From contig JAJPJN010000010.1 in the NCBI GenBank assembly GCA_021324185.1, positions 1-59,113 on the forward strand: a DNA stretch of 59,113 nucleotides, given 5' to 3'. Source of the stretch: Terriglobia bacterium (lineage in GTDB: Bacteria > Acidobacteriota > Terriglobia > Bryobacterales > Bryobacteraceae). The position numbers and the translations under genes are program-made. Position 1 is the first letter of the stretch, and every line of letters starts with the position of its first letter. Under the pieces are notes generated by a model. The model was not told where the DNA came from. It worked only from the letters and a program-made list of their open reading frames with translations, and searched no databases. Shown here in pieces: positions 33,343-42,320 of the stretch.

Positions 33343-34040
33343 CGGCATCCCGGGCTTTGGTGCTGTTCGACATCGACGGGACCTTGCTGCGCCGCGCCGG
33401 TCCGCATCATAAGGAGGCACTCATTGAAGGCATCCGGCTAGTGACCGGGATTACGACGCACCTGAACGGAGTTCCCACTTCCGGGATGCTTGACCGCGAT
33501 CTGATTATTCAAATGCTGCGCGCGGCCGGTTACGCTGAGGCCGGCGCGAATGCCGCGATGAACGACATTATGACTGCCTGCCAGCTCGCCTACATGTCCA
33601 ACTGCGCGCAGGATCTAAGGGCGGCGCTCTGTCCCGGCGTTCGTGAGCTTTTAGCTGAATTGAAAAACAGAGGTGCGGTCAACGGTGTGGTGAGTGGCAA
33701 CCTGGCCGAAATCGGCTGGAAAAAGCTCGAGCTCGCCGGCTTGCGTCCGTATTTTTCAATCGGAGCCTTTGCCCAGGACGGCGCCACGAGAGCACGTCTG
33801 GCGCGGATCGCCTGGGAGCGCGCTCGCGACGCCGGCCTCATTGAACACAGCGCGCGAGTGGCACTCATTGGCGATCACATGAACGATATCGAAGCCGCGA
33901 AAGCGAACGGGTTTCAAGCGATTGCGGTGGCCTCCGGGTTAACCCCGGCAGAGGATCTTGCGCGCGCGGGTCCCGACGTGCTCGTCGAATCGCTCTGTGA
34001 TCTGGATATCAACCGGCTGGCCGATGCCGCCGTTGCGTAG
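33339..34040 (+). CDS. HAD-superfamily hydrolase
   Basis: This 233-residue phosphatase has the nucleophile motif LFDIDGTLL at 9-17, a helical cap, GVVSGNL (motif II) and ALIGDHMNDIEAAKANG (motif III/IV). It overlaps the PNP gene by 4 bases and so is translationally coupled to nucleoside salvage. It could dephosphorylate nucleotides or sugar phosphates from the pathway, or salvage by-products; that role is inferred from position only. Confidence 0.9.
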   Translation: MTASRALVLFDIDGTLLRRAGPHHKEALIEGIRLVTGITTHLNGVPTSGMLDRDLIIQMLRAAGYAEAGANAAMNDIMTACQLAYMSNCAQDLRAALCPGVRELLAELKNRGAVNGVVSGNLAEIGWKKLELAGLRPYFSIGAFAQDGATRARLARIAWERARDAGLIEHSARVALIGDHMNDIEAAKANGFQAIAVASGLTPAEDLARAGPDVLVESLCDLDINRLADAAVA

Positions 34041-34046
34041 CCTGCG

Positions 34047-34766
34047 TCACAAGCTCATCAATTCGCGAAAAGCTTGAGCCTGCCGGCGCGAGACCTCGAC
34101 GTCGGAGCCGTCTTTCAACTTCAGCCGCAGGCCACCCGACACGGACGGCTCGACGTTTTCCACCCAGCGCAGATTCACAATATGGCGGCGGCCGGTTCGA
34201 AAAAACGCCTGCGGGTCAAGCCGGCTCTCCAGATAATTGAGTGTCTTCGGGACCATCGGCCGGTGCGGGCCGAAGTAGAGGCGCGTGTAGTTGCCTTCGA
34301 CCTCAAAAAGCCGCACGTCGGCGAGAGGCACGAACCAACAGTGCTCGCCGTCTTTGACGAATACGCGATCGGTCAGTTTTAGAACATCGCGGCGCGCAGC
34401 GCTTTCCTCCTTGCGCGCGAGCGTACGCCGGGCGCGGTCAAGCGCTTGGGCCAGGCGTTCGGGCTGTACTGGTTTCAGCAGATAGTCGAGCGCGTTCTGC
34501 TCGAAGGCGCGCGCGGCGAATTCGGCGTATGCTGTGCAAAAGATCACGACCGGCGCGGCATCGAGTCCGGCAAGCAGATCGAAGCCGTCGCGGCCCGGCA
34601 TCTGCACGTCGAGAAATAACAGATCGGGATGAGTGGCAGCGATCAGCTTTTCCGCCTCGTCCGCTGTGGCAGCCTGCCCGACGACTTCGACATCGGGATG
34701 GGCCGTGAGCAGCCGTAACATCTCTGCTCTGGCGAGCCGCGAATCTTCGATCAGTAGGGCTCGCAT
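34047..34766 (-). CDS. LytTR-type response regulator
   Basis: This 239-residue regulator has a receiver domain (1-115) with acidic pocket IEDS and phospho-acceptor Asp at about 53 in LLFLDVQMPGRDG, then a LytTR DNA-binding domain (about 135-235) with YFRTGRRHIVNLRWVENV-like sequence. The gene overlaps the end of the kinase gene by 16 bases, a coupled two-component pair. Such pairs often control membrane transporters or secreted proteins nearby; the targets are not evident. Confidence 0.94.
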   Translation of the reverse strand: MRALLIEDSRLARAEMLRLLTAHPDVEVVGQAATADEAEKLIAATHPDLLFLDVQMPGRDGFDLLAGLDAAPVVIFCTAYAEFAARAFEQNALDYLLKPVQPERLAQALDRARRTLARKEESAARRDVLKLTDRVFVKDGEHCWFVPLADVRLFEVEGNYTRLYFGPHRPMVPKTLNYLESRLDPQAFFRTGRRHIVNLRWVENVEPSVSGGLRLKLKDGSDVEVSRRQAQAFRELMSL

Positions 34767-35836
34767 GTGGGCTGCAAGGGAATTTCCGCCACCGCTGCCA
34801 CACGGCGGTCTTCAGTGTTTTGAAGGCTCAGAGCCGCATTCGGGCCACACAACAGCCGCAACCTTTCCCGCGCGTTTGCAAGACCGAAGCCCGGCTTCGC
34901 GACTGCTTCGAGCGTCCCGCTGTTTTCCACGCTGATTCGCAAGCGACCCGAATCGTTTTGAGCCGTAATGACGATCTCGCCGCCCGCGGGCTGCTTCTCA
35001 ATACCGTGTTTGATGGCGTTTTCTACGAGTTGCTGGATCATCATGGGCGGAACCATCACCTCCAGCGTATGGGGCGCAATTTCAAAGCGCCAGGCCAGCC
35101 GTTCCTCGAATTGCAGTTTTTCGAGCTCAAGGAAGGAGCGGACAATGTCCAGTTCCTGAGAGAGCGGGACGCGTTCCCGATTTCCGGATTCGAGGGCGTA
35201 GCGGAGCAATCCAGAGAGGCGCAGCAGCATTTCCCGCGCCCGCTCGCTGTCTTCGGCGATTAGGGAGCGGACGTTATTCAGGCAATTGAACAGAAAATGC
35301 GGGTTGATTTGCGCCTTGAGTGCGCGCAACTCGGCTTCGCGGAGGCCGGCTTCGAGCTCGAGGCGCTGCATCTCGCTGTCGCGATAGCGAAATAACCACT
35401 GAAACGCGATATAAAAGAAGCTCCAGGCACAGAACAGCACAGTCGAAGCGGCCGCGTAAACCCACCAATTTGCGCGCTGCTCGGATAGGGTGACCGCGCC
35501 GATGGCGACGGCGAGCGGAGTGACGACAACCTGGATGAGCACGGCGAACACGCACGATGCCAGACACAAGCGGGCAGCCAGTTTGCCCGCGCTGAGCTGT
35601 AACCAGCCCCTCGCGCGAATGAGAGCGCGCAGCCCGTGCGACGCAAACAGGTGCAACAGGGCGATGACGGGCTCTAACGCGAGCAGCCGGTTGTTATGGG
35701 CGTATAGCGCAACAAAGATAGATAAATAGCCGAAGTAGGCCGTCCAGCCAAAAACTTGCAGGCACCAGTACAAGACGCGCCGGCGCCTGCTCTCTCCATC
35801 CCGCTTAGTTTTTGATGAATTGGTCGATTTGCGCAT
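34751..35836 (-). CDS. LytS-type sensor histidine kinase (His_kinase family)
   Basis: The kinase has about four membrane helices in the first 150 residues, a short coiled linker, the phospho-acceptor region AQINPHFLFNCLNNVRSLI (His near 185), the N-box QQLVENAIKHGIEK and a C-terminal GFGLANARERLRLL. No extracellular sensor domain is present, so it probably senses within the membrane. The start is unclear: ATGs at 35857 and 35836 both lie inside the upstream hydrolase gene, and I use 35836. The overlap of at least 32 bases suggests hydrolase, kinase and regulator are one operon. Confidence 0.9.
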   Translation of the reverse strand: MRKSTNSSKTKRDGESRRRRVLYWCLQVFGWTAYFGYLSIFVALYAHNNRLLALEPVIALLHLFASHGLRALIRARGWLQLSAGKLAARLCLASCVFAVLIQVVVTPLAVAIGAVTLSEQRANWWVYAAASTVLFCAWSFFYIAFQWLFRYRDSEMQRLELEAGLREAELRALKAQINPHFLFNCLNNVRSLIAEDSERAREMLLRLSGLLRYALESGNRERVPLSQELDIVRSFLELEKLQFEERLAWRFEIAPHTLEVMVPPMMIQQLVENAIKHGIEKQPAGGEIVITAQNDSGRLRISVENSGTLEAVAKPGFGLANARERLRLLCGPNAALSLQNTEDRRVAAVAEIPLQPTCEPY

Positions 35837-36695
35837 AGAACCAATCGGGGGCATCAAGTTGGATGAAGTGTTTGGAGGTGTCGCTCAAGACGATTTTCAC
35901 ACCCTGCAATTTTTCGAACTGTTTGGAATAGAGGGCCAGCGTGCTATCGTGTGTCGCGCCATAGTTTTTGTACTCGATCCAGCTACCCAGCACGAGGACG
36001 GGCACCCTGATGTTGGCCATCTCGGGGCGTATATCGGTGGTCATGAGTTCGCTCATGGCCTCTGCAACGGTGTCGCGGTCAGAGGCGCTCTCGACCTTCA
36101 TTTCACGCTCGACGTTTTCAGGCGAGGTGATCATGGATTCTAGGGTCTGGCGCTGCTGTTTTTCATAATCAGCCGCGGACCCGCTCGTGATCGACTGCCG
36201 TATGGAGGCGGCCATGTTTGCCGCGCCCTCCGGCGTGATTGACGGGTTCATCACCGCGGGTAAATAAGGCAGACCGTCGACGCTGATCACTTTTCCCGGA
36301 AGCGTAGGATACGTTGCCGCAAGCCAGAGCGCTAGGAAGCCGCCGAGGCTGTGGCCGATGAGGATGGGATGATCCAGCTTGTTGGTGCGAATGTATGCGG
36401 CGAGATCATCGCGAACGGTCGTGAGGTAATGATGATCTGCATCGATGGGTTTGAGGCCGCCAAACCCGGCGAGCGTGAGCGCGTGAGTTTCGAAGCCCTC
36501 GGCGTTGAGATGCGCCGCCGTTTCTTTCCAGACTTCGGCCGAGCACGCGAGGCCGGGAATCAAAATGACAGGTTTGCCGTGCCCCTCTACATCCACCGTG
36601 AAGGACGGCATCGCGCGTTGCGCCGCCGGCGCTTGCGTGGCGGCTATAGCGATTAAGCTGACCAGAACCAATGGAATGGATTTGCTATGTTTCAT
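35805..36695 (-). CDS. Exported alpha/beta hydrolase
   Basis: This 296-residue protein has a signal peptide (1-25), oxyanion region VILIPGLACSAEVW, the nucleophile elbow GHSLGG (Ser about 116), Asp in a VLVLGSW... strand region, and His in LSDTSKHFIQLDAPDWF near 279. It is probably a periplasmic esterase or lipase-like enzyme. Its 3' end overlaps the LytS-type kinase gene, tying it to the two-component system. Substrate unknown. Confidence 0.88.
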   Translation of the reverse strand: MKHSKSIPLVLVSLIAIAATQAPAAQRAMPSFTVDVEGHGKPVILIPGLACSAEVWKETAAHLNAEGFETHALTLAGFGGLKPIDADHHYLTTVRDDLAAYIRTNKLDHPILIGHSLGGFLALWLAATYPTLPGKVISVDGLPYLPAVMNPSITPEGAANMAASIRQSITSGSAADYEKQQRQTLESMITSPENVEREMKVESASDRDTVAEAMSELMTTDIRPEMANIRVPVLVLGSWIEYKNYGATHDSTLALYSKQFEKLQGVKIVLSDTSKHFIQLDAPDWFYAQIDQFIKN

Positions 36696-36761
36696 GCCCT
36701 TACGGTACAGCGCGGGGCTGGAGACGCAAAATACTTTTTGAACGAGCGGTCTGTTGGGCTG

Positions 36762-37112
36762 ATGGACGGTTCGGGCAATGCACCGGTCGCTCTGCTTCTG
36801 CCGCCGAAGACTCGCTTGTTTCCGAAAGAGCGGCTTACTTCAAGTTACGTAAACACGCGCTATCTTTACAGCCTGGTGAACGTGCGCCTGGATAAGGATC
36901 GCCTGCGGAAAGCTCGCATTTGCGAAGCGATTGACGAACGCTTGGGGCAGTTAAACCGTTCGAGAAAAGCTCGCGATATCCAGGCGATCGTGGACCGCAT
37001 TTTTGAGGAATACCCGGACCCTGCCGGTTTGTGGCCGCGAGCGTATGACGTGTATGATCCGAAAGCTGCCGGCAATGCCATCGTGAGGAAGTTGCGGCGC
37101 AGGAGTCAGTGA
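36762..37112 (+). CDS. Hypothetical basic protein
   Basis: From the ATG at 36762 the ORF gives 116 residues. It is basic, with helical middle (RLRKARICEAIDERLGQLNR) and EEYPDPAGLWPRAYDVYDP near the C-terminus, ending KLRRRSQ. I recognise no domain, signal peptide or membrane helix. An in-frame ATG at 36687 would overlap the divergent hydrolase start. Nothing recognisable lies on the opposite strand, which supports it being real. Confidence 0.5.
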   Translation: MDGSGNAPVALLLPPKTRLFPKERLTSSYVNTRYLYSLVNVRLDKDRLRKARICEAIDERLGQLNRSRKARDIQAIVDRIFEEYPDPAGLWPRAYDVYDPKAAGNAIVRKLRRRSQ

Positions 37113-37161
37113 TCGAAGCCTTCAGAGTGTGAGGTTGCGCGGCCTCAGTCATGCATTGCGA

Positions 37162-38142
37162 TCAGGCGCTCGCGGTGGCTTCGCGCTGCTGTGACTGGAG
37201 CAATGATTCAATCTCGTCCACTTCGTTCTGGCTCAACCGGAATACCAGCGCGCCTGCGGTGCCGTTGACCTGATCGGCTCGGCGCAATCCTACAATTGCA
37301 CCGGTGACTGCGAGATTGTGCAATGTCCACGCGAGCGCGACTTCAGCCGCGGTGTGGCCGTGCCGCTCGCCGATCTGTTTCAACAGGTCCACCAGTTCCA
37401 AGTTCCGGCTTAGCTGCGGTTCCTGAAAATCTTTATCGCGCCGGCGCCAGTCGTCGGGCGCGAGATTCTGCGCGCGCTCCTTCGTCATTTTGCCGGTTAA
37501 CAGGCCCGCCCGCATCGGGGAATACACAATGACACCGATTCCGTTTTCCCGCGCAAACGGCAAGATCTCTGCTTCGGCCTGGCGCGCCAACAAGGAATAC
37601 GGCGGTTGCAAAGAGGTAATCGGCGCAATATTCAGCGCGCGCTTCATCTGCTTCACGTTAAAGTTGGAAACGCCGATCCAGCGTACTTTTCCTTCTTCAC
37701 GAAGCCGCGCCATCTCAGTCCAGCCCTCTTCGATATCGGCATCGGGCTCCGGCCAATGCATCTGGTACAAATCAATCTGGTCGACCCGCAATCTTCGTAA
37801 GCTGTTCTCACACTCTTCGCGGATCGAGGACGCTTTCAGGCAGGGGTAGATCTCTCCTTTGTCGTTCCAGCGGCGCTCACATTTCGTGAAGATAAACGGC
37901 TTGTTCGACATGCCGTGAACAGCTTTGCCGACAATTTCTTCCGAATGGCCAAGTCCATAGACAGCCGCGGTATCGATCCAATTGAATCCAGCATCTAACG
38001 CGGCGTGAATTGCTGCAATGGAATCGTTATCATCCTGCTCGCCCCAGGTGAACTTCCAGCCCGGGCCTCCCATGGCCCACGCGCCGACGCCCAACGGCGT
38101 AATCTCTAAATCGCTATTTCCAAGCGGCCTGAGTTGATTCAT
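37162..38142 (-). CDS. Aldo/keto reductase
   Basis: This 326-residue (alpha/beta)8 oxidoreductase carries the AKR tetrad: Asp and Tyr in WIDTAAVYGLGHSEE (about 57 and 62), Lys in FIFTKCER (about 86), and His in QMHWPEPD (about 129). The NADPH-binding end has GAIVGLRRADQV. It reduces an unknown aldehyde or ketone with NADPH. It appears monocistronic; the 93 bases upstream show no clear regulatory site. Confidence 0.93.
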   Translation of the reverse strand: MNQLRPLGNSDLEITPLGVGAWAMGGPGWKFTWGEQDDNDSIAAIHAALDAGFNWIDTAAVYGLGHSEEIVGKAVHGMSNKPFIFTKCERRWNDKGEIYPCLKASSIREECENSLRRLRVDQIDLYQMHWPEPDADIEEGWTEMARLREEGKVRWIGVSNFNVKQMKRALNIAPITSLQPPYSLLARQAEAEILPFARENGIGVIVYSPMRAGLLTGKMTKERAQNLAPDDWRRRDKDFQEPQLSRNLELVDLLKQIGERHGHTAAEVALAWTLHNLAVTGAIVGLRRADQVNGTAGALVFRLSQNEVDEIESLLQSQQREATASA

Positions 38143-38235
38143 CAGTTTTTTGACGTCAATGAGATTAAAACCTTTTCAGCGATTCCGCCCAGTGGCAGGC
38201 ATGCGCGACATTCGATTATGCCTCATGGGAAATCG

Positions 38236-39696
38236 TTACTCGTGCGAGATCACAACCGGACGCTGATGCCCCTCAGAACGAATCTCATATTCGAAATGCT
38301 GTCCGGGCGCGCACACTGGAATCGCGGAGCCACGATAAAATTCGAGCCCATACAGCCACTCGCGGTTCGTGCCGGCATCGCAGAGCGAATCTGATTTGTC
38401 TCGAACCTCGCGCCACAGCGATCGCGCGGATGCCAGCTTGTCCATGGCCGGGAATGCCTGCAGCTTCAAATAGATTCCTGACAGTACGACACATAAGACC
38501 AGAACCGTTCCAGCCCAGGAGCGGCGCGCCAGGACGAGCGCCGCCAGCGGCAACAAAATATAAAACCAGGCCGTCCGGCCAATGTGAATGGCCACCATCG
38601 ACACTCTTCCGGCAGCCAGCGATGCCGGCAGCAATGCCGCCGCGAGCGGGATCAGGGCAATAAGACAAGCCGATGGCAACAGCCACCATTTCGATACCTG
38701 GACCAACGGCTTTTGTTCGAACTGTGCTCCCAAAAGCGCAAATAAAGGCGGTATGAGAGGCAGAAGATATCCCGGCAGCTTGTTGAGCGAGAGGCTAAAA
38801 AAAACAAATCCGAACACGAAGATGCAGATTAAAAACCGCCGCCGCTCATCCCAAGCCACCATTTTCCTGAAAAGAAAAATAAATAAAGGCGTCCAGGGAA
38901 ACAAGGCTGCGAGCAGCACCGGGAAGTAGTAAAACCAGGGCTGCACGTGTTGCAGTGTGGGCGAATACAAGCGGCGAAAATGATGCTTCAGGAAAAAATC
39001 TTCGATAAACGGGTAGCCGTTGCGCACATAAACGGCGATGTACCACGGGAGCGCGATGAGGCCGGCAGCTCCGATGGCCAGCCACCAGTTCCGCCAGTGC
39101 CGGCGCAAAAACCAAAAAAATGGCAGCGCCAAAGCTAGCGGCACCAGGCCCTTCGCCAGCATGGCAAGGCCGAAGGAGATCCCGATGAGCACAAAGCGGC
39201 CGGCCACGTTCTTCACCAGGCGCTGTGGGGTGCATAAAGGCAAGGCAAGAAATAGCGCGAGAGAGAAAAATACCGCCAGCGGCAAATCGGTTAGTGCGAA
39301 GTCGCTATAGGCGAGCCATCCGGCTGAGGTGGCAAGCAGGGCGACTGCGATGGCCGCGGACTGGCGACCGAATTCGCGCTGGAGCAGTAAGTAAAGCGTC
39401 CAGAGAAACAGCAGGCTGAGAGCCGCCACAGGCAGCCGGCCTGACATTTCCGGTCCCAGCCCGGCGGCTGTTCCAACGGCAGTGATCCAGTATAGAAACG
39501 GCGGCTTTTCAAACCACGGCGACCCCCAGAGTTTCGGAGTGATCCAATCGCCGGAGTGGATCATGGCATGGCCGATGGCCAAATAGCGCGGCTCATCGGT
39601 CTGGAGCACGCCCACGCCGCTCAGATCATACAGGTACAGGCATGCCAGGCCGAACGCAATTGTGAGGAGCGGCAGAATACGGTGGAGCCGGGACAA
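38236..39696 (-). CDS. ArnT-like membrane glycosyltransferase (PMT/GT83 type)
   Basis: This 486-residue polytopic protein shows the ArnT/PMT N-terminal pattern GVLQTDEPRYLAIGHAMIHSG with acidic D-E near 35, GSPWFEKPPFLYW, and about ten to eleven membrane segments, then a small soluble C-terminal part. Such enzymes transfer a sugar from undecaprenyl phosphate to lipid A or another periplasmic acceptor. The start is TTG, with only 15 bases to the first possible start of the divergent DsbA-like gene. A second ArnT-like gene lies at 50681-52612; the two are related but not identical in length. Confidence 0.9.
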   Translation of the reverse strand: MSRLHRILPLLTIAFGLACLYLYDLSGVGVLQTDEPRYLAIGHAMIHSGDWITPKLWGSPWFEKPPFLYWITAVGTAAGLGPEMSGRLPVAALSLLFLWTLYLLLQREFGRQSAAIAVALLATSAGWLAYSDFALTDLPLAVFFSLALFLALPLCTPQRLVKNVAGRFVLIGISFGLAMLAKGLVPLALALPFFWFLRRHWRNWWLAIGAAGLIALPWYIAVYVRNGYPFIEDFFLKHHFRRLYSPTLQHVQPWFYYFPVLLAALFPWTPLFIFLFRKMVAWDERRRFLICIFVFGFVFFSLSLNKLPGYLLPLIPPLFALLGAQFEQKPLVQVSKWWLLPSACLIALIPLAAALLPASLAAGRVSMVAIHIGRTAWFYILLPLAALVLARRSWAGTVLVLCVVLSGIYLKLQAFPAMDKLASARSLWREVRDKSDSLCDAGTNREWLYGLEFYRGSAIPVCAPGQHFEYEIRSEGHQRPVVISHE

Positions 39697-39726
39697 TACC
39701 CAGTATCGCGTGTGAAACTAAAAGAA

Positions 39727-40656
39727 ATGCGACGAGTTTTTCCGGTGGCTTTTGCCACCGCCGTTTGCCTGCTGTTTTCGGCAGCGGCGCATGCCGATGT
39801 AGCAAAGTCGAAGATTGATAAGCAGAAGCTGGAGGCATACCTGCGTTATGCCGAAGCCATTTCTTCCAACGTCAAGATGGAAATGGACGACCCGGCGCCC
39901 AGCTCTTTTCCCGGCTTCCATAGTCTCGATGTTCATCTGACGCTTGGGTCTCAAAAAGAAGAAAAGCGGTACTACATCAGCGATGATGGCCAGCGTGTTA
40001 TTAGCGGCGCGTTTTGGTCACTGAGTGAATCCCCGTTTGCCGATACCTTGAATCGTCTGAACACGGATGGGCCGTCATTTGGCGTGCCCGACGCCCGTGT
40101 CACCATCGTCGTGTTCAGTGATTTTGAATGTCCTTACTGCCGGGAGCTTGCCAAGAGCCTGCGCGCCAACATTCCGCAGAAATACCCGAAAGATGTTCGT
40201 GTGGTGGTAAAGAACTTTCCCATCGATTCCATTCATCCCTGGGCGCGCGCAGCCGCTGAAGCAGGCGCTTGCATGGCCAGCCAGAGCACGGGCGCATTTT
40301 GGGCCTATCACGACTGGATGTTCGAACACCAAAGTGTAGTGAACACGCAGTTTCAGGACAAGAAAGCCGATTTTCATGCCTATCTACGCGACACGGCGGC
40401 AGCTTTGGCACAGGAGCAAAATGTCGACCCCGCCAAAGTCAAAAGCTGTATTGATACTCACGCCAGCGCGGCTCAAGTCAACAAAGATATTGCGGATGGA
40501 AATAAGCTCCTGATCGCGTCTACGCCCACCTTTTACATCAACGGCCGCCCCATTGCGGGCGCCATCCCGTGGTCTTCGGTGGATACGCTGATCCAGATGG
40601 AACTCAATCGTCCAAAAGAGATCGGGATGCCCGTGGCCATGGCCGCGGGTAAATAA
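39727..40656 (+). CDS. DsbA-family thioredoxin-fold protein, exported
   Basis: The protein has 309 residues from the ATG at 39727. A signal peptide (about 1-21) is followed by a 100-residue N-terminal domain, then a thioredoxin fold with the redox motif FECPYCREL (CPYC, Cys 135 and 138), a helical DsbA insert and the cis-Pro loop STPTFYING near 275. It is likely a periplasmic thiol oxidoreductase or disulfide isomerase. A GTG at 39712 would add five residues. The frame is open back to 39556 but that part lies antisense in the glycosyltransferase gene. Confidence 0.9.
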   Translation: MRRVFPVAFATAVCLLFSAAAHADVAKSKIDKQKLEAYLRYAEAISSNVKMEMDDPAPSSFPGFHSLDVHLTLGSQKEEKRYYISDDGQRVISGAFWSLSESPFADTLNRLNTDGPSFGVPDARVTIVVFSDFECPYCRELAKSLRANIPQKYPKDVRVVVKNFPIDSIHPWARAAAEAGACMASQSTGAFWAYHDWMFEHQSVVNTQFQDKKADFHAYLRDTAAALAQEQNVDPAKVKSCIDTHASAAQVNKDIADGNKLLIASTPTFYINGRPIAGAIPWSSVDTLIQMELNRPKEIGMPVAMAAGK

Positions 40657-40773
40657 TCCAGGGCTAATTGTGAAACTGCCTGATGCCGATACGTATGAAG
40701 AACGCGGTCCTCAGTGCGCGGTTCCAAGGGCTCTTGTGTGCAAAACCAATTGTCGGAATATATTAACCCCAGC

Positions 40774-41397
40774 ATGAGCGGTGCTCCGAAAAATCCCGTT
40801 TCTTTTCGGCTGCCGCCGTTAATTCTGCACCCTTTTTCGGCGCCGGAAGACACTTCTGTCCTGATGGAAAGCTCGCGCGCCAGTCTGGCTTTGCAAGGTT
40901 TTTTGCCCGCCGAAGCAGGCAATTACGATCTTGATCAACAACTATTACGCGGGCGCTACGCAGAGCTTCGTATGCTCTATTACATCGGGAAGGACCTAAT
41001 CCGATGGATGGATCAGTGTGCCGAAACCGCCGCTGCATCCGGCAGCTTTCCCGATATCCGCATCCGTCCGGAAACCTTCGCGATTGTTCTGGTGCAGCAC
41101 GTTCCCGCTCACGTTCGGGCCAAACTGGAAGGCTGGGGTGTTCTGGATTTCTGCGCCCTTTTCCGGCGCTCGATTGGCCTGCATGCCATTTTTCAAGAGT
41201 TCCCGCCGGCGGAATCGTTCACACCCGAATTTTTGCGCCGCTATCACCGCCATCTCGATCAGTGGTACGAACACCGCCTCCGGGAAGCCGGCGCTCACCG
41301 GCCTGAGCCAACTGAGTTCACTTTCGATCTGTATGCTTCGGGCGAGTACGCACTCCTGCTCGAGCAGAGCTGGAACGCTTCTACTGATCCCCGCTGA
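40774..41397 (+). CDS. Hypothetical protein, unknown function
   Basis: From the ATG at 40774 this ORF encodes 207 residues. It is soluble and mainly helical, with LLRGRYAELRMLYYIGKDLIRWMDQC, a segment AIVLVQHVPAHVRAKLEGWGVLDF, and an aromatic-rich C-terminal FLRRYHRHLDQWYEHRL. No motif I recognise. There is no competing recognisable gene on the other strand, and amino-acid composition is normal. In-frame starts upstream (40714) are less plausible. Confidence 0.6.
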   Translation: MSGAPKNPVSFRLPPLILHPFSAPEDTSVLMESSRASLALQGFLPAEAGNYDLDQQLLRGRYAELRMLYYIGKDLIRWMDQCAETAAASGSFPDIRIRPETFAIVLVQHVPAHVRAKLEGWGVLDFCALFRRSIGLHAIFQEFPPAESFTPEFLRRYHRHLDQWYEHRLREAGAHRPEPTEFTFDLYASGEYALLLEQSWNASTDPR

Positions 41398-41426
41398 ACC
41401 GGGGTGAAAAGTCGGCCGCCGCGCGA

Positions 41427-42179
41427 TTAATCGTCCGACCTGTCCGTCTTTTCCGCTGTACCTGCGAACAGCTTGCTCCCGGTCGGAGCTTCGCTTCCTC
41501 CGGCAGGCTCCTCTGTGACTTCCAGTTCTGCAATGTCTGAGAGGACAGCGGGAGTATCGAAATCCATCAGTGCACGGTTGCTTTCGTCCGGGCTAAAAAC
41601 ACCAGCGCTGACGAGTTTCGGTTCCTGCCGCCTTAACACCCAAAGCTGGTACTGTTTTCCTTCCGGCGGTTTGGGCAGATTTGAGGCCACGAATACCATT
41701 CGCGAACTCTCCACAATCAGCGCGTAGGCCGTAGAATCCGCTGCCGCTTCGCTGCCTTTCATGGCAAGAAAATGCACTCCGGGGCTGGAGAGCGCATCCA
41801 GCAGCTCGGTGTTCTCTTTGAGCGCTCTCTGTTCCATGTTGACCACTTCTTTGTACTGGTTGGCCTCCGCCTGGCTCTGCAGTAGCTGCTGGCGAAGTTT
41901 GGAAACAAGCGCGATGGCATCGCTATGGCCCGCATTCGAAACAGCGCGTTCCACTCTGGCCGTTTGCTCCTTCTGCTTCTCTAATTCGAGCTGGGTTTCG
42001 GCAACCTTCTGCTTGAGGCGATTCAGGTCAATGCTGATGCGCTCTGCTTCAAGCTCTCCGGATACTTTGCCCGCATACCAGGTGGCGCAGAACAGCAGAA
42101 CTAGCGTCAACGCACCGGCAGTGAAGAGGAACCAGCGGCTTGACGTTAAGCCAGGCTGAGATGTTACCGCAAAATGCAC
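41427..42179 (-). CDS. Membrane protein with RskA-type anti-sigma C-terminal domain, no zinc-finger
   Basis: This 250-residue protein has one membrane helix (about 17-36), a long coiled coil (about 42-125, rich in Leu/Gln/Glu) and a C-terminal RskA-like domain (about 130-235) with GKQYQLWVLRRQEPKLVSAG, FSPDESNRALMDF and ELEVTEEPAGGSEAPTG. In RskA anti-sigma factors this periplasmic domain follows an N-terminal zinc-binding anti-sigma domain. Here that domain is missing and no ECF sigma gene is adjacent. It may be a scaffold or a diverged anti-sigma remnant. Confidence 0.8.
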   Translation of the reverse strand: MHFAVTSQPGLTSSRWFLFTAGALTLVLLFCATWYAGKVSGELEAERISIDLNRLKQKVAETQLELEKQKEQTARVERAVSNAGHSDAIALVSKLRQQLLQSQAEANQYKEVVNMEQRALKENTELLDALSSPGVHFLAMKGSEAAADSTAYALIVESSRMVFVASNLPKPPEGKQYQLWVLRRQEPKLVSAGVFSPDESNRALMDFDTPAVLSDIAELEVTEEPAGGSEAPTGSKLFAGTAEKTDRSDD

Positions 42180-42320
42180 TTTAGGGATTTACATTCGAGT
42201 ATAGCCATATCCGAGGGAATACACGACCGATTTACCCGAAAATCGAATCCCCTGCTTGTAACCAGCGTGAACTTGCATACATCGAAAAGGCAGCATACCG
42301 CCGTTTTGCTGCCAATAGGA

